Source: JAPOXR01 sp965221935 (lineage in GTDB: Bacteria > Pseudomonadota > Alphaproteobacteria > Rhodobacterales > Rhodobacteraceae). From it: a stretch of 64,000 nt of DNA. Positions 43,780-53,931 of the stretch are shown here, in pieces. Where the stretch lies: positions 133,892 through 197,891 of the forward strand of contig CBDCSZ010000063.1 of the NCBI GenBank assembly GCA_965221935.1, written 5' to 3'. Numbering within the stretch: position 1 is the first letter of the stretch; every line of letters starts with the position of its first letter. Under the pieces are notes generated by a model. That model saw nothing but the letters and a program-made list of their open reading frames with translations, was not told the origin of the DNA and did not search any database. The position numbers were made by a program, and so were the translations under genes.

Positions 43780-44955
43780 TCAGCCGCGCCGAAGCGCTAA
43801 AGACGTTGCTTCGCCTCCCGCGATGCATATTGCAGCAACTCCGCGTACCGCGCCGCGATTCTCCGTTGCACAAAGAAGTTTGAACAGGATGCGCGCTTCC
43901 GAAGCGTCGGTCGGATACCCTAAAGCGCACACCCCACCGAGAACGTTGAAGCGATCCCGCGAAATTCCAAGTTCGGCCATGGCGACCATCGGAACAACAG
44001 CGAACGCCTTGCTAATTTCCCATAATTCGAGGTCCTCGATTTCCCAGCCGATCTGAAAGAGTGGCGACTTGATGGCCGGTACGGGGGCGGTCGCAAACTC
44101 CCCGGGTTGTTGCGCATGAGATGCGCATCCGCAATTGGTTGCGCGCGGCTTGATGCCCAAATCCGTTGCCCGGGAACGCCGGAGCAGTACAAGCGTCGCG
44201 GCTCCATCCGAGATGGCGGATGCGTTCACGGCGGTCACCATTCCCCCTTCGCGGAACGCGGGTTTGCGTACTGGAATTCGCGCCGGGTTCGCGCACCTCG
44301 GCAGTTCGTCGGAACAAATTTGTTTCCCATCGAAATTCGTTGCAGGGTCCACGGGAGTGATTTCGTTCCGGAACAACCCATCCGCTTCCGCGTTCCTCGC
44401 GCTGTCGAGCGACATCAGTGCATCGTCGTCCTGCGCTTCGCGGGTGCACGGGTATCGTTCTGCGCAATCCGCGTAACTCCCCATGAGCCTGCCGGATTCG
44501 TACGCATCTTTCAAGCCGTCGAGAAACATGTGATCCAGTGGCTTTTTTCCATTTCCGGCTTGCCCCTGCCCGAAATCCGGCGAATCATGAATGGAGCATT
44601 CGTCATGGATTCCATGCCGCCAGCCACAATTGCGCCGCTTCCCCCTGCGAGCAGCCGGTCGCCGGCGAGCATGACTGCCTTCATCCCGGACCCGCACATC
44701 TTGTTGACGGTACTGCAACCCACGTCTTGCGGAAGGCCCGCAGCAAGCACCGCCTGACGGGCAGGAGCCCGTCCCGGTCCGGCGGAAAGCACGCAACCCA
44801 TGAGGCACTCTTCCACGAGGCTTTCTTCGATTCCGGCCGCGCCGACCGCGCCGCGAATGGCAATAGCGCCCAACTCCGAAACTCTGCAATTCGCCAATTC
44901 GCCGCGAAATCGGCCGATGGCGTACGGGAGGCCCCATCATCGTAACCGAGTCATG
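43780..44955 (-). pseudogene. Thiolase (acyl-CoA acetyltransferase), decayed
   Basis: The reading order is clear but in several frames. The N-terminal ASRTP and IGRFRGELA are separated by a missing base near 44913-44922. The active-site loop CSTVNKMCGSGMKA with GGMESMTNAPFM follows. The frame then shifts again at an A6 run (44543-44548 on the plus strand as T6) before PLDHMFLDGLKDAYESGRLMG. The final part holds the lost motifs: where thiolases have NEAFA, ...CALGHPxGASGARI and CIGGGEA, this has SKAFA, CALGYPTDASEARI and CIAGGEA. The catalytic histidine is gone and the glycine loop is altered. Two lesion types together make a true pseudogene very likely. An acyl-CoA dehydrogenase gene lies just upstream. 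Confidence 0.88.
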
Positions 44956-45031
44956 CACGCAAACCTCCGAAATTCGCAAGAACGGTTGCGTGTGAGAGAC
45001 GCATCTGGCCCTCGACGAAGGGTTTCGGCGC

Positions 45032-46231
45032 TCACACCCCCCAGCGCCAAAATTCGCCGCCAGACTTTCGCCTTTCCTGGCAGACTACCATGCGATGCAC
45101 TTCATCCGCGCCATCCACAAGGCGCGCCTGCGGAGCATATCGATACACCCATTCCAAGATTGTGTCCCTCGAATAACCTCGTGCGCCGCATATCTGAATG
45201 CAATCCCGCGCAGTTCGATTGAGCGTTTCCGCGACGTGAATTTTGGCCATCGAAATTGAGGCCTTGGCGCGTTCGCCCTGATCAAGCAACCACGCAGCGC
45301 GCATCGTCAACAAACGTCCGACCTCGATTTCGTGGGCCAACGTACCCAGTTTGATTTGAATCGATTCCCGGTCCGCAAGGCGCACGCCGAATCCCATGCG
45401 CTTGGAAGCATAGTCTTCTGCAATTTCCACACATCTGCGCGCCAATCCCAGCCATCGCATGCAATGCGTCAGCCTCGCAGGGCCCAGACGGATTTGCGTG
45501 ATGCGAAGACCGTCGCCGAGTGCCAGCAACCGATTCGAGTCGTCGATCTCAAGTCCGTCGAATTCCAGTTCGCAATGACCGCCGTGCTCTTCCGGACCCA
45601 TGATCGGGACACGCCGCACCAAGTTCCAGCCGGGTTGGCCCGCATCGTACAGGAAAGCAGTCAAGCCCCTCCGGGGATCTTCCCCCGTCCGCGCGACAAG
45701 AATGAAACGCTCGGCGCCACCCGCTCCCGTGATGAACCACTTCCTGCCGCGAACAATCCATTGGTCTCCCATTCGTTCTGCCCGCGTGCGCATCATGGTC
45801 GGATCGGAACCGGAACCGGGATGCGGTTCGGTCATCGCGAAGGCAGACCGCATCCGGCCGTCAACCACCGGCCGCAGCCACCAGTCGCGCTGGCGTTCGG
45901 TTCCAACCTGGGAAAGCAGCCGCATGTTGCCGTCTTCCGGCGCGGCGGCGTTGAAGCAGCATGGGCCGAAAATGGAGCGGTTCATCTCCTCGTATGAAGC
46001 AGCAATGCTTACAAAGCTGTGGCCCAGCCCTCCTTCTTCGCGCGGTACGCCCGGCGCCCACATGCCTTCGGCCTTGACCTTCTCCCGCACATGGTCGCGA
46101 ATATCGCTGCGAATGTTCTGGTGTTCATCGTAGTTCTCGGGATTGGCCTCCAACGGAAGAATTTCTTCCGCGACGAAATCCCGGACCCTTTTTCGGAAGG
46201 ATTCCGTTTCTGCGGTTAGCCCGAAGTCCAA
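45032..46231 (-). CDS. Acyl-CoA dehydrogenase (ACAD10/11-like)
   Basis: A 399-residue flavoprotein that introduces a trans-2 double bond into acyl-CoA and passes electrons to ETF. MDFGLTAETESFRKRVRDFV is the start; FAMTEPHPGSGSDPTMMRTRAE is the FAD/substrate motif; and ICGARGYSRDTI followed by ARLVDGADEVHRMVV is the C-terminal motif of the ACAD10/11 group. The frame is intact and the length is normal. It faces the same way as the broken thiolase downstream, so the pair was probably a fatty acid or side-chain degradation unit that has lost its last step. Confidence 0.92.
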   Translation of the reverse strand: MDFGLTAETESFRKRVRDFVAEEILPLEANPENYDEHQNIRSDIRDHVREKVKAEGMWAPGVPREEGGLGHSFVSIAASYEEMNRSIFGPCCFNAAAPEDGNMRLLSQVGTERQRDWWLRPVVDGRMRSAFAMTEPHPGSGSDPTMMRTRAERMGDQWIVRGRKWFITGAGGAERFILVARTGEDPRRGLTAFLYDAGQPGWNLVRRVPIMGPEEHGGHCELEFDGLEIDDSNRLLALGDGLRITQIRLGPARLTHCMRWLGLARRCVEIAEDYASKRMGFGVRLADRESIQIKLGTLAHEIEVGRLLTMRAAWLLDQGERAKASISMAKIHVAETLNRTARDCIQICGARGYSRDTILEWVYRYAPQARLVDGADEVHRMVVCQERRKSGGEFWRWGV

Positions 46232-46510
46232 ACCTCCCCCTCCCCTCCTATGGCTGTTCCCGACTGTTCAAGACATCCATTTGCAGTTCCGAAGCGAGCA
46301 GAGTGCTCTCTTCAACGTGACCGCAGAGCGTTTCGTGCAAAAACCCCTTCCTGTCAAGAGCACGCATTCCACAGATTTCTGCGCCAGTGATCGCGCACCA
46401 AACTGGGCTTGGAGATGGTTCTCGCAAATGCACTCCGCGAGATCGACATGCCCGCAAACCCGGGTTCGAAAGCCGACTGGCTTGCGAATCCGCAATCGAA
46501 TTCAATGGAA

Positions 46511-47488
46511 TTAACGCCAGAGACGATCCTTCAACTGATCTTCCATACCAGTGTACAGGTGAGCAACTTGCTCGCCATACCCATTGAAAATCTGTGTGGG
46601 AATTCGCTCTCCGCTGCCCATGACCTTTTCGCTTGCCTGACTCCATCGAGGGTGATCCACTCTCGGGTTCACATTCGCCCAGAATCCGTATTCCTTGTAC
46701 GCCAGATCTTCCCAGAAGCTGACGGGCTGCTCCTCCACAAAACTGACACGCACGATGGACTTGATCGACTTGAAGCCGTATTTCCACGGAAGATGCAGTC
46801 GCATCGGCGCGCCGAATTGCTTGGCCAGCACCTTTCCATAGGCACCGGTTACCATGAAGGCCAACTCGTTCGCCGCCTCTTCGATGGTAACACCCTCGAC
46901 ATACGGCCAAGGATACCAAACCTGCTTTTGCCCGGGGGCGACATCGCGATTCAAGAATGTCTCGAAGCGGACATACCGCGCGCCCGACAAGGGCTTTGAC
47001 ATTTCGACAAGGTCCCGGAGCGGGAATCCGATCCAGGGAACAACGATGGACCACGCTTCAACGCAACGATGGCGATAGATGCGCTCCTCGACGGAAACCT
47101 GCTTGAGGATATCATCCATCGAAAGTTTCATCGGGCTTTCGACGAGTCCGTCGATCTCGACGGTCCATCCCTCGGTTTCAAGCCTCTGCGCATCCTCATA
47201 AATCCGTTTGTGCGAGCCAAACTCGTAGAAATTGTTGTATGTGGACGCCACCTCCTCGTCGGTGAGGGGCCGGCCCGCGTCCATATACGCCGGATTGATC
47301 GGAGGCTTGGGCGTGTAAGCGTCCCCCGGAATTGCTGCTGCCGCCACTCTGGCGCCCGCAATGCCTAGCGCCGCCACGCCGCCAAGGGCGGCGGAGCCCG
47401 CGATGAACCGGCGACGGTTCAGGAAGAAATGCTCCGGAGTGACCTGGCTCTCCGGGATCGCCCACGCGGGCCTGCGAAGTATATGCAT
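46511..47488 (-). CDS. msrP: Periplasmic methionine sulfoxide reductase catalytic subunit MsrP (YedY)
   Basis: A 325-residue molybdopterin protein of the sulfite oxidase fold. A twin-arginine signal (NRRRFIAGSAAL, residues 24-35) and an alanine-rich stretch lead to export with the cofactor. RHRCVEAWSIVVPWIGFPL holds the molybdenum-ligand cysteine (Cys142). FETFLNRDVAPGQKQ and APMRLHLPWKYGFKSIKSI follow. With its membrane partner MsrQ it repairs oxidised methionines in periplasmic proteins. No msrQ gene is adjacent; the 280 bp downstream contain none, so either it is elsewhere or the system is incomplete. Confidence 0.93.
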   Translation of the reverse strand: MHILRRPAWAIPESQVTPEHFFLNRRRFIAGSAALGGVAALGIAGARVAAAAIPGDAYTPKPPINPAYMDAGRPLTDEEVASTYNNFYEFGSHKRIYEDAQRLETEGWTVEIDGLVESPMKLSMDDILKQVSVEERIYRHRCVEAWSIVVPWIGFPLRDLVEMSKPLSGARYVRFETFLNRDVAPGQKQVWYPWPYVEGVTIEEAANELAFMVTGAYGKVLAKQFGAPMRLHLPWKYGFKSIKSIVRVSFVEEQPVSFWEDLAYKEYGFWANVNPRVDHPRWSQASEKVMGSGERIPTQIFNGYGEQVAHLYTGMEDQLKDRLWR

Positions 47489-47581
47489 GTCGCTTTCTCC
47501 AATCCGGTCGACTGCTTCGATTTGCCGGGTGAATTTCGTTACAGAATATGGCTGAATTCCGACAGCCGCCCTTTCGAATGC

Positions 47582-48496
47582 CTATTGCTGCGACCCGGGT
47601 TTCACGAAACACTCCTCAGATATTCCCTGCAGGTACAGTGCCGCGTCCAGATTCGAAAAATCCAGCCATGCGGTGGCGGCAGCGCGCAACAACGGTTTCC
47701 CTCGCCACGCGACCCCGAGCCCTGCCGCACGCACCATGTCCGCGTCATTGGCACCGTCCCCGATCGCCAGCGTCTCTTCTTTGGCGATTCCGAGCGACCG
47801 GCATAGTTCCTTCAGAATTCCAAGCTTGTCGCTCCGGTCCAGTATCGGCGGAACGAGGCCACCGCTCAGTACGCCATCCTTGATCTCAAGGGTGTTTGCC
47901 CGGAATTCCGAGAACCCGGCTTGTTCGGCGACGCGCTCCGCAAAATAGGTATAGCCTCCTGAAACCAGTGCACATTTTGCGCCTCTTTCACGCATGGTCC
48001 GGACTAGCGTGGCCGCCCCGGGATTGAGCCGGATCCGCTCGTTCCAGATGGCTTCGAGTTCTCCCACTGGCAGCCCGCGGCAGAGCGCCAACCGTTCCTT
48101 GACGGACTCCGGGAAGGGCATCTCCCCCCGCATGGCTCGTGCGGTAATGGCGGCGACCTCGTCGCCGACACCTGCGCGTCGCGCAACTTCGTCGATGCAT
48201 TCGACGGGAATGATCGTGGAATCCATATCGGCGAGCATGAGACGCTTCTCGCGCCTCCGCCGCGCGATGATGTTGGCGTCCACCGCCAATCGGGACATTG
48301 CAAGCCGCACGTCGGCAAGAGCATTCGGAGACCGCGCACGCAGCTCGAACTCCGCCCCCGACTTTCCCAGCCGGCGCATCGCACCCAACGATACGTTTGA
48401 TCCCTGCTCCGTACTTCGCAGGACGCGTTCTGCTTCAGGCGAAATGGCGTCGGCGGATGTGAGTACGAGAACTTCCCGTTCGCAGGCTTCCGGCAT
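47582..48496 (-). CDS. serB: Phosphoserine phosphatase
   Basis: A 304-residue HAD-superfamily enzyme for the last step of serine synthesis. An N-terminal ACT-like region (residues 1-80) precedes the catalytic part. LADMDSTIIPVECIDEVA has the nucleophile Asp90 and the general acid Asp92. CALVSGGYTYFAERVA is motif II with the serine. DKLGILKEL and GDGANDADMVRAAGLGVAW form motifs III and IV. The protein is complete and of normal length. It lies between the broken DAHP synthase and msrP on the minus strand. Confidence 0.96.
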   Translation of the reverse strand: MPEACEREVLVLTSADAISPEAERVLRSTEQGSNVSLGAMRRLGKSGAEFELRARSPNALADVRLAMSRLAVDANIIARRRREKRLMLADMDSTIIPVECIDEVARRAGVGDEVAAITARAMRGEMPFPESVKERLALCRGLPVGELEAIWNERIRLNPGAATLVRTMRERGAKCALVSGGYTYFAERVAEQAGFSEFRANTLEIKDGVLSGGLVPPILDRSDKLGILKELCRSLGIAKEETLAIGDGANDADMVRAAGLGVAWRGKPLLRAAATAWLDFSNLDAALYLQGISEECFVKPGSQQ

Positions 48497-48514
48497 ACCG
48501 GCGCCCTCGTGCGG

Positions 48515-49896
48515 TCACACTGCGGGCCTGCCGATATCGGCGGGCTGGGTGGATTCCAATTCTTCCGCGATCAAGAACGCGAGTTCAAGCGCCTGGGACT
48601 GATTCAGACGCGGGTCGCACGCGGTATGGTACCGGTCCGAAAGATCCTCTTCCGTGAGATCCTGATCGCCCCCAATGCACTCGGTCACGTCCTGCCCGGT
48701 CATTTCAAAATGCACGCCGCCTGCATAGGTACCCTCGCTCCTGTGGACCCCGAAGAACTGGTGAACTTCCGCGAGGATCTGACTGAACGGTCGTGTCTTG
48801 TATCCGTTCGAGGACTTGATCGTGTTCCCATGCATGGGATCGCAGCACCAAACAACGGAGCGGCCTTCCTTCTCCACCGCACGCACCAGCGGCCCAAGGA
48901 ATTTCGTCACGTTACCCGCGCCATACCGCGCGATCAGAGTGAGCCGGCCGGGTTGATTCTCGGGATTCAGGATATCAATGCAGCTGCAATAGCTCATCCC
49001 CGACTGCAAGGACGGACCACACTTGATGCCGAGCGGGTTCAAAACGCCCCGACAGAATTTCCACATGTGCGCCATCCGGTTGCCGCGTTCGGTCTCCGAT
49101 CCAGATCATGTGCCCGGATCCCGCGACGGTTCCCCCGCTTAAGGCATCGCGCCGAACGAGCGGTTCTTCGAATTGCAGCAAGAGCGCCTCGTGGGAAGTG
49201 TAGAATTCGACGTGCCGCAGCGCCCGCGCATTTTCCGGGCTGACATTGCATGCCCGCATGAATTCCAGCGAATCCGATATCCGCTGCGCAATAGACTCAT
49301 AACGGGATGATTCGTTCGCCGCTCTGGCGAATCCCAGATTCCAGCGGGTGACATTCCGAAGATCGGCCAATCCGCCGGTGGCGAAGGCCCGGAGCAAATT
49401 CAATGTCGCGGCAGACTGAAGGTAAGCATCCAGCATTCTGTTCCGGCCGCAGCATCCGTGCGGACTCGTTGAATTCGATCGAGTTGACGCTGTCGCCCCG
49501 ATACGACGGGAGTTCCACCCCGTCGCGGACCTCGGTGGGCGATGAGCGGGGCTTCGCGAACTGGCCCGCCATGCGCCCTACCTTGATGACCGGTTTCTTG
49601 GCGCCAAACGTCAGCACCACCGCCATCTGCAGCAGCACGCGAAACGTATCGCGTATGTTGTTGGCGGAAAACTCCGAGAAGCTCTCCGCACAATCCCCGC
49701 CCTGAAGCATGAAGGCGTCCCCGCTGGCGACCTCGGCCAGACGTTCTTTCAGCTTCAGCGCTTCGCCCGCGAATATGAGGGGAGGAAATCTGCGAAGACG
49801 CTCTTCGACAACTTCCAGCGCTTTGGAATCCGGGTATTCCGGCAACTGCTTCGCAGGTTTGACGCGCCAACTATCCCGCGACCAATTCAGGTCCAT
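48515..49896 (-). pseudogene. Class II (plant-type) DAHP synthase, several frameshifts
   Basis: From ATG 49896 (MDLNWSRDSWRVKPAKQLPEYP) it encodes a normal-looking AroG-type II enzyme: QGGDCAESFSEF (metal cysteine), RMAGQFAKPRSS, CCDPMHGNTI, HFEMTGQDVTECIGG and CDPRLNQSQALELAFL. It is in three frames. One break falls at PEQ/MLDAYLQSA (near 49436-49442), one at AHVE/FCRG (extra base in 49056-49061), and a compensated pair is near 48980 and 49000 (RTPEQ... and SGDELLQLIDILNP are restored only by correcting them). The enzyme makes DAHP from PEP and erythrose-4-P, the first step of aromatic synthesis. Four indels in one gene suggest real decay, or a very poor local consensus. Confidence 0.88.
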
Positions 49897-50163
49897 CTTG
49901 CGTACTCCATCTTGCGGATGTGGCAAGCATATAGCGAACTGTGCGCATTGCTTCCAGCCACAGGCGCAGCAGACTTCGCGCGCTCGGACTGCCGAGTCAC
50001 CAGTTCTTCGATTTCCCGCTCGCCAAATCTCGAAATTCACCGGAGCGGAAATCACCGCAATCCCGGGTGGACTCAAACGATTGAATTCGGGGGCGGCGCT
50101 CCCTAGATTTTCGTTCCAACGGCAGGTATTCAGCCAATTCCGCAAGCCCGTAGATTTTCCACG

Positions 50164-51249
50164 GTGATTCGCAACGCGGGCGGGAACGCAGGAGCAAATC
50201 GCTCGATGGGCACAAATTTCTCGACCAAGCAGTTCGAACCGCACTCCTCGCAAGTTGCCTCGGTCCCGCGCAGAGTTGCATTTTACCTTGCGCCGAGTCT
50301 TTCGATGATCGCCTTCTCATCCGCACTCGAGCCACTGCGAATTGCGAATCGCCTGTCCCGGAAAAATCTCTATGAATGGAGTCTGCACTCTGAAACAGGC
50401 GCATCCGTGCGCTGTTCGAACGGCGTGGAGATCGCCGTTGACGCGGGTCTCGTGGATCTTCCAAACCGCGTCCTGTTGCTCGTCTGTAGTGGAATCGACG
50501 TCAAGCTGGCGTCCACCCGCCCGCTGGTCAGCTGGCTTCGCAAGCATGACCGGCACGGTGTCGCAATCGGCGCCTTTTGTACGGGCTCCTACATTCTTGC
50601 TCACGCTCGACTTCTTGATGGCCGCCGATGCACGATTCACTGGGAAAGTCTGCCGGCGGTCAGGGAAGAGTTTCCCGATTTGCAGTTCAGCAGTCATGTC
50701 TATGAGATTGACGGTAACCGCTATACCTGCGCTGGCGGCACGGCCGCATCCGACATGATGCTCCGAATCATTGCCGATGATCATGGCCCGGAATTATCGG
50801 GTCATGTGGCCGAGCAAATCCTGTACGCCGCGCGCGGCCCGCAGGAGGAACAAAGGCTTTCCATTCCCGGACGATTTGGCGTGCGGCATCCGCGACTCGT
50901 GTCGATCATCCGCGTCATGGAGTCCAATCTTGAAGAACCGATCCGACCCTGGGAACTCGCTGCGCAGGCTGGAATTTCCACCCGACAGCTTGAGCGACTC
51001 TTTCGCCGCTACCTTAATCAGTCGCCAAAACGCTACTATATGGAATTGAGATTGAAGCGAGCCCGCAGCTTGTTGTTGCAAACCGAAATGTCGGTCACGA
51101 ACGTAGCCCTTTCATGCGGATTTGAATCGCCCTCGCATTTTTCGAAGTGTTACCGGAGACACTTCCAACGAACGCCGTACCGCGACCGCGGCGCTCCGGA
51201 GGCCGCTTTCGCCGGGAAACACCGTGTGGAGACTGCCGAAAGCCATTGA
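50164..51249 (+). CDS. GlxA-family AraC-type regulator
   Basis: A 361-residue regulator with an N-terminal DJ-1/PfpI-like sensory domain (RRVAFYLAPSLSMIAFSSALEPLRIAN; the GAFCTGSYILAHARLLDG loop replaces the nucleophile elbow) and a C-terminal AraC helix-turn-helix pair (PWELAAQAGISTRQLERLF; SVTNVALSCGFESPSHFSKCYRR). The start of the first domain resembles GbdR/CdhR, which sense glycine betaine or carnitine breakdown products, so a quaternary amine signal is possible but unproven. An internal ATG is an alternative start. It is intact and ends 4 bp before the hemB start. Confidence 0.88.
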   Translation: MIRNAGGNAGANRSMGTNFSTKQFEPHSSQVASVPRRVAFYLAPSLSMIAFSSALEPLRIANRLSRKNLYEWSLHSETGASVRCSNGVEIAVDAGLVDLPNRVLLLVCSGIDVKLASTRPLVSWLRKHDRHGVAIGAFCTGSYILAHARLLDGRRCTIHWESLPAVREEFPDLQFSSHVYEIDGNRYTCAGGTAASDMMLRIIADDHGPELSGHVAEQILYAARGPQEEQRLSIPGRFGVRHPRLVSIIRVMESNLEEPIRPWELAAQAGISTRQLERLFRRYLNQSPKRYYMELRLKRARSLLLQTEMSVTNVALSCGFESPSHFSKCYRRHFQRTPYRDRGAPEAAFAGKHRVETAESH

Positions 51250-51252
51250 TCC

Positions 51253-52281
51253 GTGGAGTTGCATTGTCTGATGGCGCCCCGAACACACGCATCGTACCCC
51301 GCTACCCGTACCCGTCGACTTCGCAGCGCACCCTGGATACGCGCGCTGGTGCGGGAATCCGCATTGGCCCCGGGAAATTTTATCTGGCCGATTTTCCTGG
51401 TCGATGGCGAGAATCGGATTGAACCGGTCGAGTCCATGCCGGGAGTGGAGCGGATGAGCATCGACGTGGCACTTCCACGCATTGCCGAGGCGACAGGACT
51501 TGGAATTCCCGCCGTGGCGCTGTTTCCCAATGTGGAGGAAAGTCTCAGAACGCTGGACTGCAGGGAAGCGTGGAACCCAGAAAACCTGGTCTGCCGGGCG
51601 ACCCGGAGGATCAAGTCCGAGATTCCGGAAATCGGAATCATGCAAGATGTCGCGCTCGACCCCTACAATCTCACCGGTCACGATGGCCTGGTTCGCGACG
51701 GAGTTGTATTGAACGACGAGTCCGTGGAAGCGTTGGTTCGCCAGGCACTTTGCCAGGCGGAAGCCGGAACGGACATCATCGGCCCATCCGACATGATGGA
51801 TGGGCGCATTGGCGCCATCCGTTCCGCCCTAGAAAACGCGGGCTACCCCGACACGCTAATCCTTTCCTATTCGGCCAAGTACGCTTCCACCCTCTATGGT
51901 CCGTTCCGCGATGCCGCCGGCAGCGGCGCCCATCTGAAGGGCGACAAGCGGACTTACCAAATGGACGAGGCGAATGCCGAGGAAGCGCTTCGCGAGGTCG
52001 CCCTGGATATCTCTGAGGGAGCCGACATGGTGATGGTGAAGCCCGGCGGATTCTACCTGGATGTTTGCCGGCAGGTGAAGGACGCGTTTGGCTATCCGAC
52101 CTTCGCCTATCAGGTTTCTGGCGAGTACTCCATGATTAGCGCGGCCGGTCGAGCGGGTTGGATTGACGGGCAGGCCGCCATGATGGAGAGCCTGATCGCT
52201 TTCAGGAGAGCGGGGTGCGACGGTGTCTTGAGCTATTTCGCGGTGCAGGCCGCACGGGAACTGCACAAGAACCGGAATTGA
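51253..52281 (+). CDS. hemB: Delta-aminolevulinic acid dehydratase (porphobilinogen synthase)
   Basis: A 342-residue enzyme condensing two 5-aminolevulinate molecules to porphobilinogen in haem synthesis. The two Schiff-base lysines are in LSYSAKYAS (Lys209) and MVKPGGFYLD (Lys263). The metal site lacks the cysteines of zinc enzymes (DVALDPYNLTGHDG), so it is the magnesium type. GPSDMMDGRIGAIRSALENAGY and AYQVSGEYSMI are intact. The start is GTG 51253 as read, 4 bp after the preceding stop; ATG 51271 is an alternative and neither has a clear ribosome-binding site. Confidence 0.96.
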   Translation: MELHCLMAPRTHASYPATRTRRLRSAPWIRALVRESALAPGNFIWPIFLVDGENRIEPVESMPGVERMSIDVALPRIAEATGLGIPAVALFPNVEESLRTLDCREAWNPENLVCRATRRIKSEIPEIGIMQDVALDPYNLTGHDGLVRDGVVLNDESVEALVRQALCQAEAGTDIIGPSDMMDGRIGAIRSALENAGYPDTLILSYSAKYASTLYGPFRDAAGSGAHLKGDKRTYQMDEANAEEALREVALDISEGADMVMVKPGGFYLDVCRQVKDAFGYPTFAYQVSGEYSMISAAGRAGWIDGQAAMMESLIAFRRAGCDGVLSYFAVQAARELHKNRN

Positions 52282-52764
52282 AGGAAATCATGTTTGAGGA
52301 TGATGTGTATGTGTTGGGCGAGAGCCCAAACCCGCTATCGATCTAGTCCGGACAACTGCACGCGTGGTTGACCGAAAGAAGGTCCCGAGTCCGATTGGCT
52401 CAAGACGAGCGGAGACCGGCGTTGGAGCACCGTAAACTCGCTGTTCGCCGACGCGCTGCAACGTCCAACAGTACCGTTGGAGTCTGACTTGGAATGATGA
52501 GGGAGTCTTCTGCAACGCCAGCCCTGCCGGTCGTCGCGATGCTGAACTCCGCACATCATCCTCAATTGATGCCACCGGCCTGCTGCAGCAGCAAAGACTG
52601 CGGCGTTGCGTTCGCTTCGGTTTCCTGGCGACGGCGGAAATTCCGACATGGATCGAAATTCAATTCCGGCTTGCTCGAGGAAAAGGAGTGAGTTCCTGCA
52701 CCGGTCGCACGCACGCACTGGCGGATCCTCTTTCGGAACAAGCACCTTGCAGCGGTGCCCAGGC
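52282..52764. other. 483 bp between convergent hemB and hemH, no gene recognised
   Basis: No support for a coding sequence on either strand; the longest open frames have no plausible start or family resemblance. No strong terminator hairpin was found for either gene. Confidence 0.45.
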
Positions 52765-53826
52765 CTACAGCCATCCCGCCAGCTCCCGTTCGACTATGCC
52801 CGCGAGCATCCGGATGTGCGCAGGTTCTGCATTCAGGCAAGGGATATAGGTAAATTTCTTTCCTCCGGATTTGAGGAATGCGTCCCGAATCTCGCTCTCG
52901 ATTTCCTCCAAGGTTTCGAGGCAATCCGCAGAGAAGCCCGGCGCAAGAACTGCCACATCCCGAACCCCCTCCCGCGCCAAGCCTGCAATTCGCTCCACCG
53001 TGTAAGGCTGCAACCACTCCTCCCTCCCGAACCGGGACTGAAATGTAGTTTCAATCCGAGGCGCCCGATCCTGCAATCGTTCTCCCACTAGACGGGAGGT
53101 TTTCATGCAGTGGCAGTGATAGGGGTCCCCCGCCTCCAGGTATCGCTTCGGCAAGCCGTGGTATGAAGCGACCAACACTTCCGGCGGACCACCTCGTTCG
53201 GAGAAATGCGCCCGTATCGAGCCAACCAGTGCGTTGATATATTCCGAATACTCAAAATAGGCCGGCACGGTTCGAACTGCCGGCTGCCATCGGAGGCGCA
53301 TCAGCGCCCGAAATACCTGATCGTAGGCGGTCGCGGTGGTCGGAGCCGAAAATTGTGGATAAAGCGCAAAGCACAACAGCCTGTCGCAACCTTGCACACG
53401 CAGATTTCGAATTTGCGATTCTATCGACGGTTTGCCGTACCGCATGGCGAATTCCACAAGGATCCCGGACCCGCCCCTCTTCTCAAGTTCCGCGACAAGC
53501 CCCGCTGTTTGCTCGCGTGTAATCGTCAGCAAGGGAGATTCGTCTCTTTCCATATTCCAGATATGCCGATACGCCTTCCCGGACCGGAATGGGCGAAGCA
53601 CAAGAATGATGCATTGAAGAAGCAGCCACCAAACCCAACGGGGCGGCGGCGGCTCGATGACCCTCCGGTCCCACAGGAACTCCCGCAGGTATCGGCGCAT
53701 CGACCAGTAGTCGGTGGCGTCTGGAGTGCCGAGATTGAGCAGAAGCAAGCCGGTCCGGGACGGCGGAACGGGCGGATGTCCGGCCGGCGCATCGGGAAGG
53801 GGGCGAAATTGGCTTCTCGCAATCAT
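52765..53826 (-). CDS. hemH: Ferrochelatase
   Basis: About 353 residues from ATG 53826 (MIARSQFRPLP). It inserts ferrous iron into protoporphyrin IX, the last haem step. GLLLLNLGTPDATDYWSMRRYLREFL begins the core. VLVASYHGLPKRYLEAGDPYHCHCMKTS carries the catalytic histidine. LAPGFSADCLETLEEI holds the second metal-binding region. A hydrophobic segment (WVWWLLLQCIILVL) near residue 72 probably attaches it to the membrane. It is convergent with hemB and follows two genes on the minus strand, which may share its transcript. Confidence 0.95.
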   Translation of the reverse strand: MIARSQFRPLPDAPAGHPPVPPSRTGLLLLNLGTPDATDYWSMRRYLREFLWDRRVIEPPPPRWVWWLLLQCIILVLRPFRSGKAYRHIWNMERDESPLLTITREQTAGLVAELEKRGGSGILVEFAMRYGKPSIESQIRNLRVQGCDRLLCFALYPQFSAPTTATAYDQVFRALMRLRWQPAVRTVPAYFEYSEYINALVGSIRAHFSERGGPPEVLVASYHGLPKRYLEAGDPYHCHCMKTSRLVGERLQDRAPRIETTFQSRFGREEWLQPYTVERIAGLAREGVRDVAVLAPGFSADCLETLEEIESEIRDAFLKSGGKKFTYIPCLNAEPAHIRMLAGIVERELAGWL

Positions 53827-53931
53827 GTCAGACACTCCATACGTCGTCATGTTACGTGTTCATGATACGTCTTCATGTTTCGTTCCCCGCACAACCGAAC
53901 CCCAAGGGAAACCCGACGCCTTCAGCAGATT

